A stretch of 64,000 nucleotides of DNA from Citrobacter braakii (GTDB taxonomy: Bacteria > Pseudomonadota > Gammaproteobacteria > Enterobacterales > Enterobacteriaceae), in NCBI RefSeq assembly GCF_002075345.1, contig NZ_NAEW01000006.1, forward strand, positions 248,001 to 312,000. The letters run 5' to 3'. Numbering within the stretch: position 1 is the first letter of the stretch; each line of letters starts with the position of its first letter. Shown one piece after another: positions 40,185 to 49,424 of the stretch. A model generated the notes under the pieces. The model did not search any database and was not told the origin of the DNA. It saw nothing but the letters and a program-made list of their open reading frames with translations. Made by a program: the position numbers and the translations under genes.

Positions 40185-41192
40185 ATGATGAGTAAAATGA
40201 TAAAAAAAGGAAATAAGTTACTGGCATTTGCAATGGGTTCAATAATCGCAACAGCCTCCCTTACGGGTTCTGCCTTTGCCGCGGCTGAATATACATTAAA
40301 AGTCGCTTATGAAAACAACCCAGGAGAACCTTTTGATCAAGCCATTCATGAATGGGCGCGCCTGTTCAGTGAACAAACTGCCGGAAAAGGTGAATTAGTC
40401 CCTTACCCCAGCTCTCAGTTAGGTTCGAAGAAAGATGTAATTGAACAAATGAAGCTGGGAAGCCCGTTGATAACCTTGGCCGATGGTGCCTTCTTCTCTG
40501 ACTATGTGCCGGATTTCGGCATCATGTTTGGCCCTTATCTGGGTAATGATTACCAGGATATTTTCAAGTTGAATCAGTCGGACTGGTACAAGGATTTGGA
40601 AAGCAAACTGGATGCGAAGGGACTCCATATCATCACGAAAGACTGGTTATATGGTTCCCGTCACATGTTAACCAACAAAATGGTTAATAAGCCGGAAGAT
40701 CTGCAAGGGCTGAAAATCCGGGTACCGAATAACCGTATTCAGATTGAAGGGATGAAAGCGATGGGCGCAACGCCAACGCCACTCCCACTGGCAGAAGTTT
40801 ATACCTCGTTAAATTTAAAAATTATTGATGGCGCAGAAAATCCAATTCCCGTGTTATATGGACAAAAACACTATGAAGCGGCCAAATACCTTATCCTGAC
40901 AGGGCATGTCGAAAATGTGACGAATCTGGTCATGGGAAGTCGCACATACAAAAAGCTGCCACCTGACATTCAAATCGCGTTGATCGACTCGGGTAATAAA
41001 GCAGGTCAGTATCTGACAAATCTGGTCCTGAAAGAAGAGAAGAGCCTGATAGAAAAAATGAAAAACGAGGGTGTTACCGTTGTTGAAGTCGATCGCACGT
41101 TATTCCGCAACGCTTCAAAATCTTTCTACACGAAATTTCCGGAATGGACCCCCGCTCTATACGAGAAAACGCAAGAAATCATTGCTAAATAA
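40185..41192 (+). CDS. TRAP transporter substrate-binding protein (DctP/SiaP family)
   Basis: Periplasmic receptor of a tripartite ATP-independent transporter, predicted to bind a sugar acid (by context L-galactonate or a related aldonate). 335 aa: signal peptide ending SAFA|AAEY, then a two-domain DctP fold. The substrate carboxylate-binding arginine is expected in GLKIRVPNN near 175, a signature of the family. Two adjacent ATG codons (40185, 40188) follow GGAGAGC. The gene and its two partners look more AT-rich than the neighbouring core genes. Confidence 0.9.
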   Translation: MMSKMIKKGNKLLAFAMGSIIATASLTGSAFAAAEYTLKVAYENNPGEPFDQAIHEWARLFSEQTAGKGELVPYPSSQLGSKKDVIEQMKLGSPLITLADGAFFSDYVPDFGIMFGPYLGNDYQDIFKLNQSDWYKDLESKLDAKGLHIITKDWLYGSRHMLTNKMVNKPEDLQGLKIRVPNNRIQIEGMKAMGATPTPLPLAEVYTSLNLKIIDGAENPIPVLYGQKHYEAAKYLILTGHVENVTNLVMGSRTYKKLPPDIQIALIDSGNKAGQYLTNLVLKEEKSLIEKMKNEGVTVVEVDRTLFRNASKSFYTKFPEWTPALYEKTQEIIAK

Positions 41193-41201
41193 CCGTCAGG
41201 T

Positions 41202-41224
41202 TGCGCAGGTTTATCACCTGCGCA
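41202..41224 (+). promoter_or_regulatory. Intercistronic stem-loop between the TRAP receptor and membrane genes
   Basis: TGCGCAGGT (41202-41210) and ACCTGCGCA (41216-41224) form a perfect 9-base stem with a TTATC loop, just after the receptor stop codon. No T run follows, so it reads as an mRNA processing or stability element that would favour expression of the receptor over the permease. Confidence 0.7.
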
Positions 41225-41314
41225 CCCCCCAAAGAACCGGGATAAAACTGACAGAGAGGCGGTCGAAGAGATACCGCGCCTATCTGATAAACATGTCATT
41301 TTAAAGGAATTGCT

Positions 41315-41794
41315 ATGTTCGGTTTTTTCAACAGATTTAGCGATATATTAGCCGGTGTTGCAACCAGCGGAATTGTATTGATAACAATCCTGGCCGTTTT
41401 CATGCGCTGGTTGCTAAACTCTCCGCTAATCTGGGGAGAAGAAGTACTCATTATTTGTTATATATGGCTCATTATGTTAGGTGCCGCTTCTGCCATGCGG
41501 TTGCGTATGCATGTGAGTATCGATGCATTAACTGCAATGCTACCCGAAAAATTACAGCTTATCTGCACCCTCTTCACGCACATTATTTCTATTATAGCGC
41601 TATCTACATTCGGTTATTTGGGCTATGAGCTGTCTTTAATCGCAGAGGATAAGATAACCCCTATCCTCGGGGTTTCTTATTTATACATTGACTTTGCCGT
41701 GCCAACCGGAGCTGGGATCATGGTCATTTTCTGTCTACAACATCTTTGGCAAGATATTAAAAAAATGAAAAACAGGGAGGTCGCATGTCAGTAG
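41315..41794 (+). CDS. TRAP transporter small membrane subunit (DctQ family)
   Basis: 159 aa, four predicted membrane segments (about 10-30, 42-62, 84-106, 123-147), with the DctQ landmarks FMRWLLNSPLIWGEE and the basic/His segment RLRMHVSID. Pairs with DctM to form the sodium-driven permease. The ATG follows AAAGGAATT. It overlaps the dctM start by 10 bases. Confidence 0.92.
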   Translation: MFGFFNRFSDILAGVATSGIVLITILAVFMRWLLNSPLIWGEEVLIICYIWLIMLGAASAMRLRMHVSIDALTAMLPEKLQLICTLFTHIISIIALSTFGYLGYELSLIAEDKITPILGVSYLYIDFAVPTGAGIMVIFCLQHLWQDIKKMKNREVACQ

Positions 41795-43062
41795 CCATTG
41801 CCTGTATTGTTTTACTATTTCTGTTCATATTGAACACGCCAATTTTCATCAGCGTTCTGGTTGCGATTCTGATTTATTTCTTCATGGCAGGTGATATATC
41901 GCCCTTAATTGCGATTCAGCGCATCATCGGCGCAGGTGAAAACGTCACGCTATTGGCAATTCCCTTTTTCATTCTGCTGGGTAATCTCCTCAACTATACG
42001 GGAATTACTCACCGGATGTTAAAGTTTACGGGAGTTCTCTCAGGTCATTACCCTGGCGGACTGGCGCAATCCAACGTCCTGCTGAGTACCATGATGGGAG
42101 GGCTATCAGCCTCAAACCTCGCCGACTGTGCGATGTTGTCAAAAATGCTGGTACCCGAAATGACGAAACTGGGATACAGCAAAGGATTCTCTACCGCAGT
42201 AACGGCCGCAGGATCGTTAATAACGCCGATTATTCCCCCTGGCATTGCTTTAATTATTTATGGCTTTGTCGCCGATGTTTCTATCGGCAAGATGTTTATG
42301 GCGGCGATTATTCCCGGCCTACTGTGCTGTGTCGCATTGATGACTGCCATCTACCTGATATCGAAAAAGCGCGGTTATTTGCCCGCGAGAAGCCACGGCC
42401 CAACCGTCCGTGAACTTTGGGAGGCGGGAAAAGGCGCAACATCAGCGCTGGTACTTATCCTGGTGATTATTGGCGGGATTCGTTTTGGTATATTCACACC
42501 GACAGAAGCGGGTGCTATCGCCGTACTTTTTGTCATTATCGTCGGAACCCTTTTCTATCGGGAAATGACCTTAAAAGATATCGTTGCTTCTGTACTGGAA
42601 ACAGCACGCTCAACGGCAAGCGTAATGCTCATCATTATGACCTGTTCTGCATTAGCATGGATTTTGACCAATGAGCAAATTGCGCAGAATGTTGCTGTCC
42701 TGATGACAGGATTCTCAGATAATCCTTACCTGTTTCTTCTGATCGTTAATGCAGTACTGTTATTTCTTGGTATGTTCATCGAAGGGAATGCGGCGATTAT
42801 CGTCCTAGTGCCGCTCCTGATGCCCACAGTAAAAATGCTGGGAATCGATCCTATTCAATTTGGTGTCATGATGATCCTAAATTTAGCCGTGGGATGCCTG
42901 ACACCGCCTATGGGTACGGTTATGTTTGTGGCAACGTCGATCACCGGAACCAAAATTTCAGAATTTATTCGCGAAGTGATACCGTTATTTATTGCGCTCC
43001 TGGTCGTACTCTTGATGGTGACGTTTATTCCGGCCCTCACCACTTTTTTACCCAGTTTGTAA
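41785..43062 (+). CDS. TRAP transporter large membrane subunit (DctM family)
   Basis: 425 aa with about a dozen membrane segments and DctM motifs GGLSASNLADCAML, GSLITPIIPPGIALIIYG and the repeat-half counterpart NLAVGCLTPPMGT. It carries the sodium and substrate pathway of the TRAP permease. AGGGAGG ribosome site inside dctQ. Last gene of the three-gene operon; convergent with tsr. Confidence 0.94.
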   Translation: MSVAIACIVLLFLFILNTPIFISVLVAILIYFFMAGDISPLIAIQRIIGAGENVTLLAIPFFILLGNLLNYTGITHRMLKFTGVLSGHYPGGLAQSNVLLSTMMGGLSASNLADCAMLSKMLVPEMTKLGYSKGFSTAVTAAGSLITPIIPPGIALIIYGFVADVSIGKMFMAAIIPGLLCCVALMTAIYLISKKRGYLPARSHGPTVRELWEAGKGATSALVLILVIIGGIRFGIFTPTEAGAIAVLFVIIVGTLFYREMTLKDIVASVLETARSTASVMLIIMTCSALAWILTNEQIAQNVAVLMTGFSDNPYLFLLIVNAVLLFLGMFIEGNAAIIVLVPLLMPTVKMLGIDPIQFGVMMILNLAVGCLTPPMGTVMFVATSITGTKISEFIREVIPLFIALLVVLLMVTFIPALTTFLPSL

Positions 43063-43084
43063 AAGTGCCCTCAGCAGAGGGCAC
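43061..43084 (-). terminator. Intrinsic terminator of tsr (may act both ways)
   Basis: GTGCCCTC (43065-43072) and GAGGGCAC (43077-43084) form a perfect 8-base stem with a 4-base loop; on the - strand it is followed by TTTT. It lies 38 bases past the tsr stop and 2 bases past dctM. Confidence 0.8.
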
Positions 43085-43122
43085 ACAGAGTGAGCGCAAA
43101 AATCGCCTGATGGGCCTGGCTC

Positions 43123-44784
43123 TTAGAACGTTTCCCAGTTATCCCCGGAATCCGTTACCGCAGCTTTTCGCGGCTGGACCGTTGAAACCGGTTTAGCGGC
43201 AGCAACGTCACGCGCGCGCTGTTGGTCATGCTGAATACGGAACACGGCAACGGCCTGGGTCAGACGGCTGGCCTGCTCTTCCAGCGCCGCAGCGGCGGCG
43301 GCGGATTCCTCCACCAGCGAGGCGTTCTGCTGCGTCACACGATCCATCTCTGCAACGGCCAGACCGACCTGGTCGATACCGCGGCTCTGTTCATCAGAAG
43401 CAGAGGCAATTTCACCCATGATATCGGTCACGCGGGTTACCGCATTGACGATCTCATCCATGGTTTCACCAGCGCTTTCTACCAGCGTTGAACCCACATC
43501 CACACGGCTGACCGAATCTTCAATCAGGCTCTTGATCTCGCGCGCGGCCTGCGCACTACGCTGGGCCAGATTACGAACTTCACCCGCAACCACCGCAAAA
43601 CCACGGCCCTGCTCACCCGCACGCGCAGCTTCTACCGCGGCGTTGAGCGCCAGAATGTTAGTCTGGAAGGCAATGCCGTCGATGACGCTGATAATGTCGG
43701 CGATTTTCTGCGAACTGGAAGCGATGTCGCGCATGGTTTGCACCACGTTATCCACCACTTTGCCGCCTTTCTGCGCGGTTTCAGAAGCGCTCAGGGCCAG
43801 ATGGCTAGCCTGACGCGCGTTTTCGGCGTTCTGCTTCACGGTCGCCGTCAGTTGTTCCATGCTGGCTGCGGTTTCTTCCAGAGATGCAGCCTGCTGCTCG
43901 GTACGCGAGGAGAGATCGTTGTTGCCCATCGCAATCTCGCTGGCCCCGCTATAAATCGCGTTGGCACCGTTACGCACATCACCCACGGTGTTCATCAGCT
44001 CACCCTGCATATGACGCAGACTTTCCGCCAGTTGGCCAATCTCGTTGGAACCTTCCACCTCAATACGCTTCACCAGGTCGCCGCTGGCGATATGACGAAT
44101 GCTGTCGATCAGACGGTTCATTGGGGAGATAAGAGTCAGTTTGATGCCGAACCAGACCGCAATAATTGCCGCCAGTACGGTAATCAGCACGCAGACCAGT
44201 ACCCACATCGCCTGGCTGTAAGAGCTGTTGTTATCTGCTACCGCAATGTCATACAGGCGATCGTTCTGCTGCATGTAGTTGATGTATGTCTTCTCAAAAC
44301 CATCCTGATAGCTCTGCGTGGGTTGATCAAAGAACGCATTGATCTTGCCGTCACCCAGTAACTGGATCAGCTCCGCCAGCGCGCCGTGATAGATGTCATA
44401 GGTGCGGTTGATCTCCTGGAACGCGGCTTCACTTTGACGCGGATCGCGCGGGAGCGACTCGTAAATCGCCCAGTTTTTTTCCGTCAGTTTCAGCGCCGTG
44501 CTGGCTACCTGCATCAGCTCAGCAACGGTCGCACCGCTGCCGATATTGCTCTGATCCATCATGTAGCGAATACCCGCCCGGTTCAGGGTATTACGCGTTT
44601 GCAGCAGCTCAACCCAGGTGGCGTTAAGCGCAGACTGCTGCTGGCGAATGGTTTGCAGAACGGTAAAGTTCTCTTTGTCATTCTTAAGTGAGTTAAAAAA
44701 CAAGCCGCCGGAGGCGAGCTGTAAAAGGCCAAATAGCGCCAATACCAGCAGTAAGCTGGTAACAATCTTCATTCGTTTTAACAT
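43123..44784 (-). CDS. tsr: Methyl-accepting chemotaxis protein I (serine receptor)
   Basis: Inner membrane chemoreceptor for serine; it controls CheA through CheW. 553 aa: TM1 about 7-30, a periplasmic four-helix ligand domain, TM2 about 191-213, a HAMP domain, methylation helices and the invariant hairpin tip ([20 protein letters not shown]). The C-terminal pentapeptide NWETF for CheR/CheB docking is present, which marks a major receptor. A sigma-28 promoter lies directly upstream. Confidence 0.96.
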   Translation of the reverse strand: MLKRMKIVTSLLLVLALFGLLQLASGGLFFNSLKNDKENFTVLQTIRQQQSALNATWVELLQTRNTLNRAGIRYMMDQSNIGSGATVAELMQVASTALKLTEKNWAIYESLPRDPRQSEAAFQEINRTYDIYHGALAELIQLLGDGKINAFFDQPTQSYQDGFEKTYINYMQQNDRLYDIAVADNNSSYSQAMWVLVCVLITVLAAIIAVWFGIKLTLISPMNRLIDSIRHIASGDLVKRIEVEGSNEIGQLAESLRHMQGELMNTVGDVRNGANAIYSGASEIAMGNNDLSSRTEQQAASLEETAASMEQLTATVKQNAENARQASHLALSASETAQKGGKVVDNVVQTMRDIASSSQKIADIISVIDGIAFQTNILALNAAVEAARAGEQGRGFAVVAGEVRNLAQRSAQAAREIKSLIEDSVSRVDVGSTLVESAGETMDEIVNAVTRVTDIMGEIASASDEQSRGIDQVGLAVAEMDRVTQQNASLVEESAAAAAALEEQASRLTQAVAVFRIQHDQQRARDVAAAKPVSTVQPRKAAVTDSGDNWETF

Positions 44785-44815
44785 GTTTTCTCTTTCCGCT
44801 AGACAGATACTCTGG

Positions 44816-44842
44816 TTTTCGGCCTGGAAAGAGAAAACTTTA
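44816..44842 (-). promoter_or_regulatory. Sigma-28 (FliA) promoter of tsr
   Basis: On the - strand TAAA (44842-44839) is followed after 15 bases by GCCGAAAA (44823-44816), a good match to TAAA-N15-GCCGATAA. It ends 31 bases upstream of the tsr ATG. Confidence 0.88.
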
Positions 44843-44975
44843 TGGTGTCAGCAATTGCCACAGAATTATCGTTTTCACATTAAATCCCGTTCCCTATGAC
44901 AAATTACGCAAAAAATTTGTCGTTCTGTTGCGCCTTAGGTGTAGGATTCCCGTTTTTTAAGAAAAGGATGCTTCT

Positions 44976-45518
44976 ATGTTGAATCGCGATTTTGATCACC
45001 TATCCACTCTCGCACACCACTTTTTTGAACGTGAAGATGTTCGTCAAAAGCTCAATATCATCGATCAGTACAACATCTCCGGTTGGGAAGTGTGGATGCA
45101 GATAGAATTTGCCAATCTGTTAGCTTCGACAGGTCATGAATGGTGGCGTGAACAGACCCTCGCTTGCGATCTGCGGAAAAATCCACAGCGTTTGTCTGTG
45201 CGTGCAGATTTCTTATTGCGGAAAAAAGGCTGGACGCAGGACAGCTACATTGCGCTTGAGCTCAAGCAGAACCAGGATCCGACAAGCTGCGTCAGAAATA
45301 TGATTGCGGATTTGGTTAAAAGCGCAAAAATCAAACGTTCGGAATTAGAGCTACGTAGCTTCTGGACGTTAGGAGTAACACCCCGCATAGACAAAGAGCG
45401 CCTCGATGAACTGATTGACTATTATCTGGATGAAAAATATTACCTGACTAAATCACGTAAGAAACATGTGCTGCTTAAAGACATCGAACAAACGCCTTAC
45501 TGTTATATCGTGATCTAA
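44976..45518 (+). CDS. Orphan protein with a PD-(D/E)XK nuclease-like pattern
   Basis: 180 aa, no family recognised. What can be seen: a helix EVWMQIEFANLLA (about 38-50), then an aspartate in VRADFLLRK (about 75-83), then IALELKQNQ (about 93-101), giving the E...D...ExK order of restriction-endonuclease-like folds. No signal peptide or membrane segment. It lies alone between tsr and btsT, where E. coli K-12 has no gene; the ATG follows AAGGATGC. Stand-alone nucleases of this kind occur in defence and repair, but nothing beside it shows a partner. The nuclease reading is inference from the pattern. Confidence 0.7.
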   Translation: MLNRDFDHLSTLAHHFFEREDVRQKLNIIDQYNISGWEVWMQIEFANLLASTGHEWWREQTLACDLRKNPQRLSVRADFLLRKKGWTQDSYIALELKQNQDPTSCVRNMIADLVKSAKIKRSELELRSFWTLGVTPRIDKERLDELIDYYLDEKYYLTKSRKKHVLLKDIEQTPYCYIVI

Positions 45519-45627
45519 GTATCTCAGTGAGATGCTTCATCAGTTGGAAAACACGGCATGTAGATGGGCGAACGCTATAATGCCGTGATCTCAATCACAT
45601 AAATTCCCCCACTCACCCCCATTACTT

Positions 45628-45675
45628 ACCGCTCACTGACACTTGGGACCGCTTAAGCTGACATACAACCGCTCA
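45628..45675 (+). promoter_or_regulatory. Three BtsR (YehT)-type boxes upstream of btsT
   Basis: ACCGCTCA (45628-45635), ACCGCTTA (45648-45655) and ACCGCTCA (45668-45675) fit the ACC(G/A)CT(C/T)A motif described for the BtsR response regulator at btsT. They are spaced exactly 20 bases apart, about two helical turns. Confidence 0.8.
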
Positions 45676-45807
45676 CTTATTTACCTTACTTTACGCGCGT
45701 ATTTCTCTGGCAAGATCCCCCCAACATAGCAGTCAATTTACCTCCTCAAACACAAGATCAAACCCACACGGCTTCGGCCAATTATTAATTAGATACCAGG
45801 TTTTACT

Positions 45808-47958
45808 ATGGATACGAAAAAGATATTCAAGCACATACCCTGGGTGATTCTCGGAATCATCGGTGCATTCTGCCTCTCGGTAGTGGCATTACGTCGGGGT
45901 GAGCACATCAGTGCCCTGTGGATCGTGGTCGCCTCAGTTTCTGTTTATCTGGTGGCCTATCGTTACTACAGTCTGTACATCGCCCAAAAGGTGATGAAAC
46001 TTGACCCGACGCGTGCCACGCCGGCGGTCATCAACAATGACGGTCTGAACTACGTTCCAACCAACCGTAACGTATTGTTTGGCCACCACTTTGCCGCTAT
46101 CGCAGGTGCAGGTCCGCTGGTTGGGCCGGTACTGGCCGCGCAGATGGGCTATCTGCCCGGTACGCTGTGGCTGCTGGCGGGTGTCGTGCTGGCCGGTGCG
46201 GTGCAGGACTTCATGGTGCTGTTTATCTCTTCACGCCGTAACGGCGCATCGCTGGGTGAGATGATCAAAGAAGAGATGGGCCCGATCCCGGGAACCATTG
46301 CGCTGTTCGGCTGCTTCTTAATCATGATCATCATCCTTGCGGTACTGGCGCTGATCGTGGTGAAAGCGCTGGCTGAAAGCCCGTGGGGTGTGTTCACCGT
46401 CTGCTCAACCGTACCTATCGCGCTATTCATGGGGATCTACATGCGATTCCTGCGACCGGGTCGTGTGGGCGAAGTGTCGGTGATTGGTATTGTGCTGCTA
46501 GTTGCGTCCATCTACTTCGGCGGCGTGATTGCTCACGACCCGTACTGGGGCCCGGCGCTGACCTTTAAAGACACCACCATTACCTTTACCCTGATCGGCT
46601 ACGCGTTTATCTCTGCGCTGCTGCCGGTATGGCTGATCCTCGCGCCGCGCGACTATCTGGCTACCTTCCTGAAAATCGGCGTTATCGTCGGTCTGGCGGT
46701 GGGGATTGTTATCCTCAACCCGGAACTGAAAATGCCGGCGATGACTCAGTACGTTGATGGTACTGGTCCGCTGTGGAAAGGCGCTCTGTTCCCGTTCCTG
46801 TTCATCACCATCGCGTGTGGTGCGGTCTCTGGCTTCCACGCGCTGATCGCTTCTGGTACCACACCGAAGCTGCTGGCCTGTGAAACCGACGCGCGCTTTA
46901 TCGGTTACGGCGCCATGCTGATGGAATCCTTCGTGGCGATTATGGCGCTGGTTGCCGCGTCCATCATCGAACCGGGTCTGTACTTCGCAATGAACACCCC
47001 GCCAGCAGGCCTTGGCATCACCATGCCGAACCTGCATGAAATGAGCGGCGAGAACGCCCCGCTGATTATGGCGCAGTTGAAAGACGTAACCGCACATGCG
47101 GCGGCGACCGTCAGCTCCTGGGGCTTCGTCATTTCGCCTGAGCAGATCCTGCAGACCGCGAAAGACATCGGTGAACCGTCCGTTCTGAACCGCGCAGGTG
47201 GCGCGCCGACGCTGGCCGTTGGTATCGCTCACGTGTTCCACAAAGTGCTGCCAATGGCTGATATGGGCTTCTGGTACCACTTCGGTATTCTGTTTGAAGC
47301 ACTGTTCATCCTGACCGCACTGGATGCCGGTACCCGTTCTGGCCGCTTTATGCTGCAGGATTTACTGGGGAACTTCGTTCCGTTCCTGAAGAAAACCGAC
47401 TCTCTGGTTGCGGGTATCATCGGTACTGCGGGCTGCGTAGGCCTGTGGGGTTACCTGCTGTATCAAGGCGTTGTTGACCCGCTGGGCGGCGTTAAGAGCC
47501 TGTGGCCGCTGTTCGGTATCTCTAACCAGATGCTGGCTGCCGTGGCACTGGTTCTGGGCACCGTGGTACTGGTTAAAATGCAGCGCACCAAATATATCTG
47601 GGTTACCGTTGTTCCGGCAGTATGGCTGCTTATCTGCACCACCTGGGCGCTGGGTCTGAAACTGTTCAGCACCAACCCGCAGATGGAAGGCTTCTTCTTC
47701 ATGGCGAATCAGTACAAAGAGAAGATTGCTAACGGCGGCGAACTGACCGCTCAGCAGATTGCCAACATGAACCACATCGTCGTCAACAACTACACCAACG
47801 CAGGCCTGAGTATTCTGTTCCTGGTGGTGGTGTACAGCATCATTTTCTACGGGTTCCGTACCTGGCAGAAAGCCCGCGCCATCAACGGTCGCTCTGATAA
47901 AGAGACGCCGTATGTACCGGTGCCGGAAGGCGGCGTGAAGACCTCTTCACATCACTAA
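45808..47958 (+). CDS. btsT: Pyruvate/H+ symporter BtsT (CstA family)
   Basis: High-affinity pyruvate uptake in the inner membrane. 716 aa, full length, with about 16-18 membrane segments; the CstA-family signature [25 protein letters not shown] lies near 90-110 (quoted in part: [16 protein letters not shown]). Expression in E. coli depends on the BtsS-BtsR two-component system; three boxes for it lie 130-180 bases upstream. A terminator-like hairpin separates it from yjiX. Confidence 0.96.
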   Translation: MDTKKIFKHIPWVILGIIGAFCLSVVALRRGEHISALWIVVASVSVYLVAYRYYSLYIAQKVMKLDPTRATPAVINNDGLNYVPTNRNVLFGHHFAAIAGAGPLVGPVLAAQMGYLPGTLWLLAGVVLAGAVQDFMVLFISSRRNGASLGEMIKEEMGPIPGTIALFGCFLIMIIILAVLALIVVKALAESPWGVFTVCSTVPIALFMGIYMRFLRPGRVGEVSVIGIVLLVASIYFGGVIAHDPYWGPALTFKDTTITFTLIGYAFISALLPVWLILAPRDYLATFLKIGVIVGLAVGIVILNPELKMPAMTQYVDGTGPLWKGALFPFLFITIACGAVSGFHALIASGTTPKLLACETDARFIGYGAMLMESFVAIMALVAASIIEPGLYFAMNTPPAGLGITMPNLHEMSGENAPLIMAQLKDVTAHAAATVSSWGFVISPEQILQTAKDIGEPSVLNRAGGAPTLAVGIAHVFHKVLPMADMGFWYHFGILFEALFILTALDAGTRSGRFMLQDLLGNFVPFLKKTDSLVAGIIGTAGCVGLWGYLLYQGVVDPLGGVKSLWPLFGISNQMLAAVALVLGTVVLVKMQRTKYIWVTVVPAVWLLICTTWALGLKLFSTNPQMEGFFFMANQYKEKIANGGELTAQQIANMNHIVVNNYTNAGLSILFLVVVYSIIFYGFRTWQKARAINGRSDKETPYVPVPEGGVKTSSHH

Positions 47959-47966
47959 CCGTATTC

Positions 47967-47989
47967 AGCCCCGCTTCGGCGGGGCTTTT
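47967..47989 (+). terminator. Hairpin between btsT and yjiX
   Basis: AGCCCCGC (47967-47974), a TTCG tetraloop and GCGGGGCT (47979-47986) are followed by TTT. A stable intrinsic terminator that probably leaks into yjiX-yjiA. Confidence 0.88.
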
Positions 47990-48007
47990 CGCTTATCAGG
48001 ATTGTTT

Positions 48008-48202
48008 ATGTTTGGTACTTTAGGTCAGGCAAAAAAATACCTCGGTCAGGCGGCAAAGATGCTGATTGGCATTCCGGACTACGACAACTACGTCGAGCAC
48101 ATGAAGACCAACCATCCCGATAAGCCGTACATGACCTACGAAGAATTCTTCCGCGAGCGCCAGGAAGCCCGCTACGGTAGCGGCGGAAGCAGTTGCTGTT
48201 AG
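48008..48202 (+). CDS. yjiX: YjiX, YbdD/YjiX-family small protein
   Basis: 64 aa from the ATG at 48008 ([19 protein letters not shown]); a TTG two codons up is in frame, but the E. coli protein starts MFG. The family always accompanies CstA/BtsT transporters (YbdD with CstA). Function unknown; it contains the conserved [17 protein letters not shown]. It ends GGSSCC and is followed 12 bases later by yjiA. Confidence 0.93.
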   Translation: MFGTLGQAKKYLGQAAKMLIGIPDYDNYVEHMKTNHPDKPYMTYEEFFRERQEARYGSGGSSCC

Positions 48203-48214
48203 AAGGAGAAATGA

Positions 48215-49171
48215 ATGACCCCGATTGCAGTTACCCTACTCACCGGTTTTCTTGGCGCGGGTAAAACCACCCTGCTGCGCCATATTCTCAACGAGCAGCA
48301 CGGCTATAAGATTGCCGTTATCGAAAACGAATTCGGCGAAGTCTCGGTGGACGATCAGCTGATTGGCGACCGCGCCACGCAGATCAAAACCCTGACCAAC
48401 GGCTGCATTTGCTGTACACGCTCCAGTGAGCTGGAAGACGCACTGTTAGATCTGCTCGACAACCTCGATAAAGGCGCCATCCATTTCGACCGTTTGGTGA
48501 TCGAGTGCACCGGCATGGCTGACCCCGGCCCGATTATCCAGACCTTTTTCTCCCATGAAGTGATTTGCGAACGCTACCTGTTGGACGGTGTGATTGCGCT
48601 GGTTGACGCGGTACATGCCGACGATCAGATGAACCAGTTCACCATCGCCCAGTCGCAGGTGGGCTACGCTGACCGCATTCTACTGACCAAAACCGACGTG
48701 GCGGGTGAAAGCGAGAAACTGCGTGAGCGCCTGGCGCGCATCAACGCCCGCGCCCCGGTGTATACCGTCACGCATGGTGATATCGACCTCTCCCTGCTGT
48801 TCGATACCAACGGTTTCATGCTCGAGGAGAACGTGGTCAGCGCCAAACCACGCTTCCACTTTATCGCCGATAAGCAAAATGATATCTCCTCGATCGTCGT
48901 CGAGCTGGATTACCCGGTAAACATCAGTGACGTGTCGCGGGTAATGGAAAATCTGCTGCTGGAATCCGCCGAGAAGTTGCTGCGCTACAAAGGCATGCTG
49001 TGGATTGAAGACGAGCCAAACCGCCTGCTGTTCCAGGGCGTTCAGCGTCTGTACAGCGCCGACTGGGATCGCCCGTGGGGCGACGAACAACCGCACAGCC
49101 TGCTGGTGTTTATCGGCATTAACCTGCCGGAAGACGAGATCCGAGCCGCGTTTGCGGGATTGAAGAAGTAA
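48215..49171 (+). CDS. yjiA: YjiA, COG0523-family GTPase (metal-binding)
   Basis: 318 aa G3E-family GTPase. Walker A GFLGAGKTT at 11-19, the metal-binding CxCC motif (GCICC, C64, C66, C67), Walker B/switch region VIECTGMADP and TKTD base recognition are present, followed by the CobW C-terminal domain. YjiA binds zinc and other transition metals; its client is unknown, though linkage to btsT-yjiX is conserved. AAGGAG ribosome site. Confidence 0.95.
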   Translation: MTPIAVTLLTGFLGAGKTTLLRHILNEQHGYKIAVIENEFGEVSVDDQLIGDRATQIKTLTNGCICCTRSSELEDALLDLLDNLDKGAIHFDRLVIECTGMADPGPIIQTFFSHEVICERYLLDGVIALVDAVHADDQMNQFTIAQSQVGYADRILLTKTDVAGESEKLRERLARINARAPVYTVTHGDIDLSLLFDTNGFMLEENVVSAKPRFHFIADKQNDISSIVVELDYPVNISDVSRVMENLLLESAEKLLRYKGMLWIEDEPNRLLFQGVQRLYSADWDRPWGDEQPHSLLVFIGINLPEDEIRAAFAGLKK

Positions 49172-49186
49172 CCCTCATTCTGGATT

Positions 49187-49207
49187 GCCCGATGGCACTC
49201 ATCGGGC
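49187..49207 (+). terminator. Hairpin after yjiA
   Basis: GCCCGAT (49187-49193) and ATCGGGC (49201-49207) form a perfect 7-base stem 16 bases after the yjiA stop. The T tail is poor. A REP half-site (GCAGCCGCCATCCGGCA) follows near 49270-49286. Confidence 0.6.
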
Positions 49208-49424
49208 ATCAACTCACTATTTCTTATTTTGCTCGCGCAGCATCGCTTCGCACAAAATGGCATTAAGGCGCAGCCGCCATCCGGCACTCATCCCCTACTC
49301 AATCGGTAATCACAAACCGCAACACTGCACAACAGTTCAGAATCCGTCGCACCAGAAAAAACATCGGCAGCATTGTCACCTTACGGGAAGACGGCATCTA
49401 CGTTAATATCGACCTGAACCGCAT
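49208..49424. other. Gap after yjiA with a possible coding remnant
   Basis: After a REP half-site, bases 49316-49424 read open in one + frame (a stretch containing FRIRRTRKNIGSIVTLR and EDGIYVNIDL) and run on antisense into the lipoprotein gene. No start codon or family match is evident. This may be debris from genes once present at this hotspot, or chance. Confidence 0.3.

Noticed and set aside
46498-47280. 260-aa frame antisense to btsT, and similar antisense frames over deoB, deoC, lgoD and prfC
   Set aside because: Arg/His/Gln-rich compositions typical of shadow frames opposite real genes.
49185-49406. 73-aa + strand frame after yjiA
   Set aside because: It spans a terminator hairpin and a REP half-site, and has a composition unlike protein.
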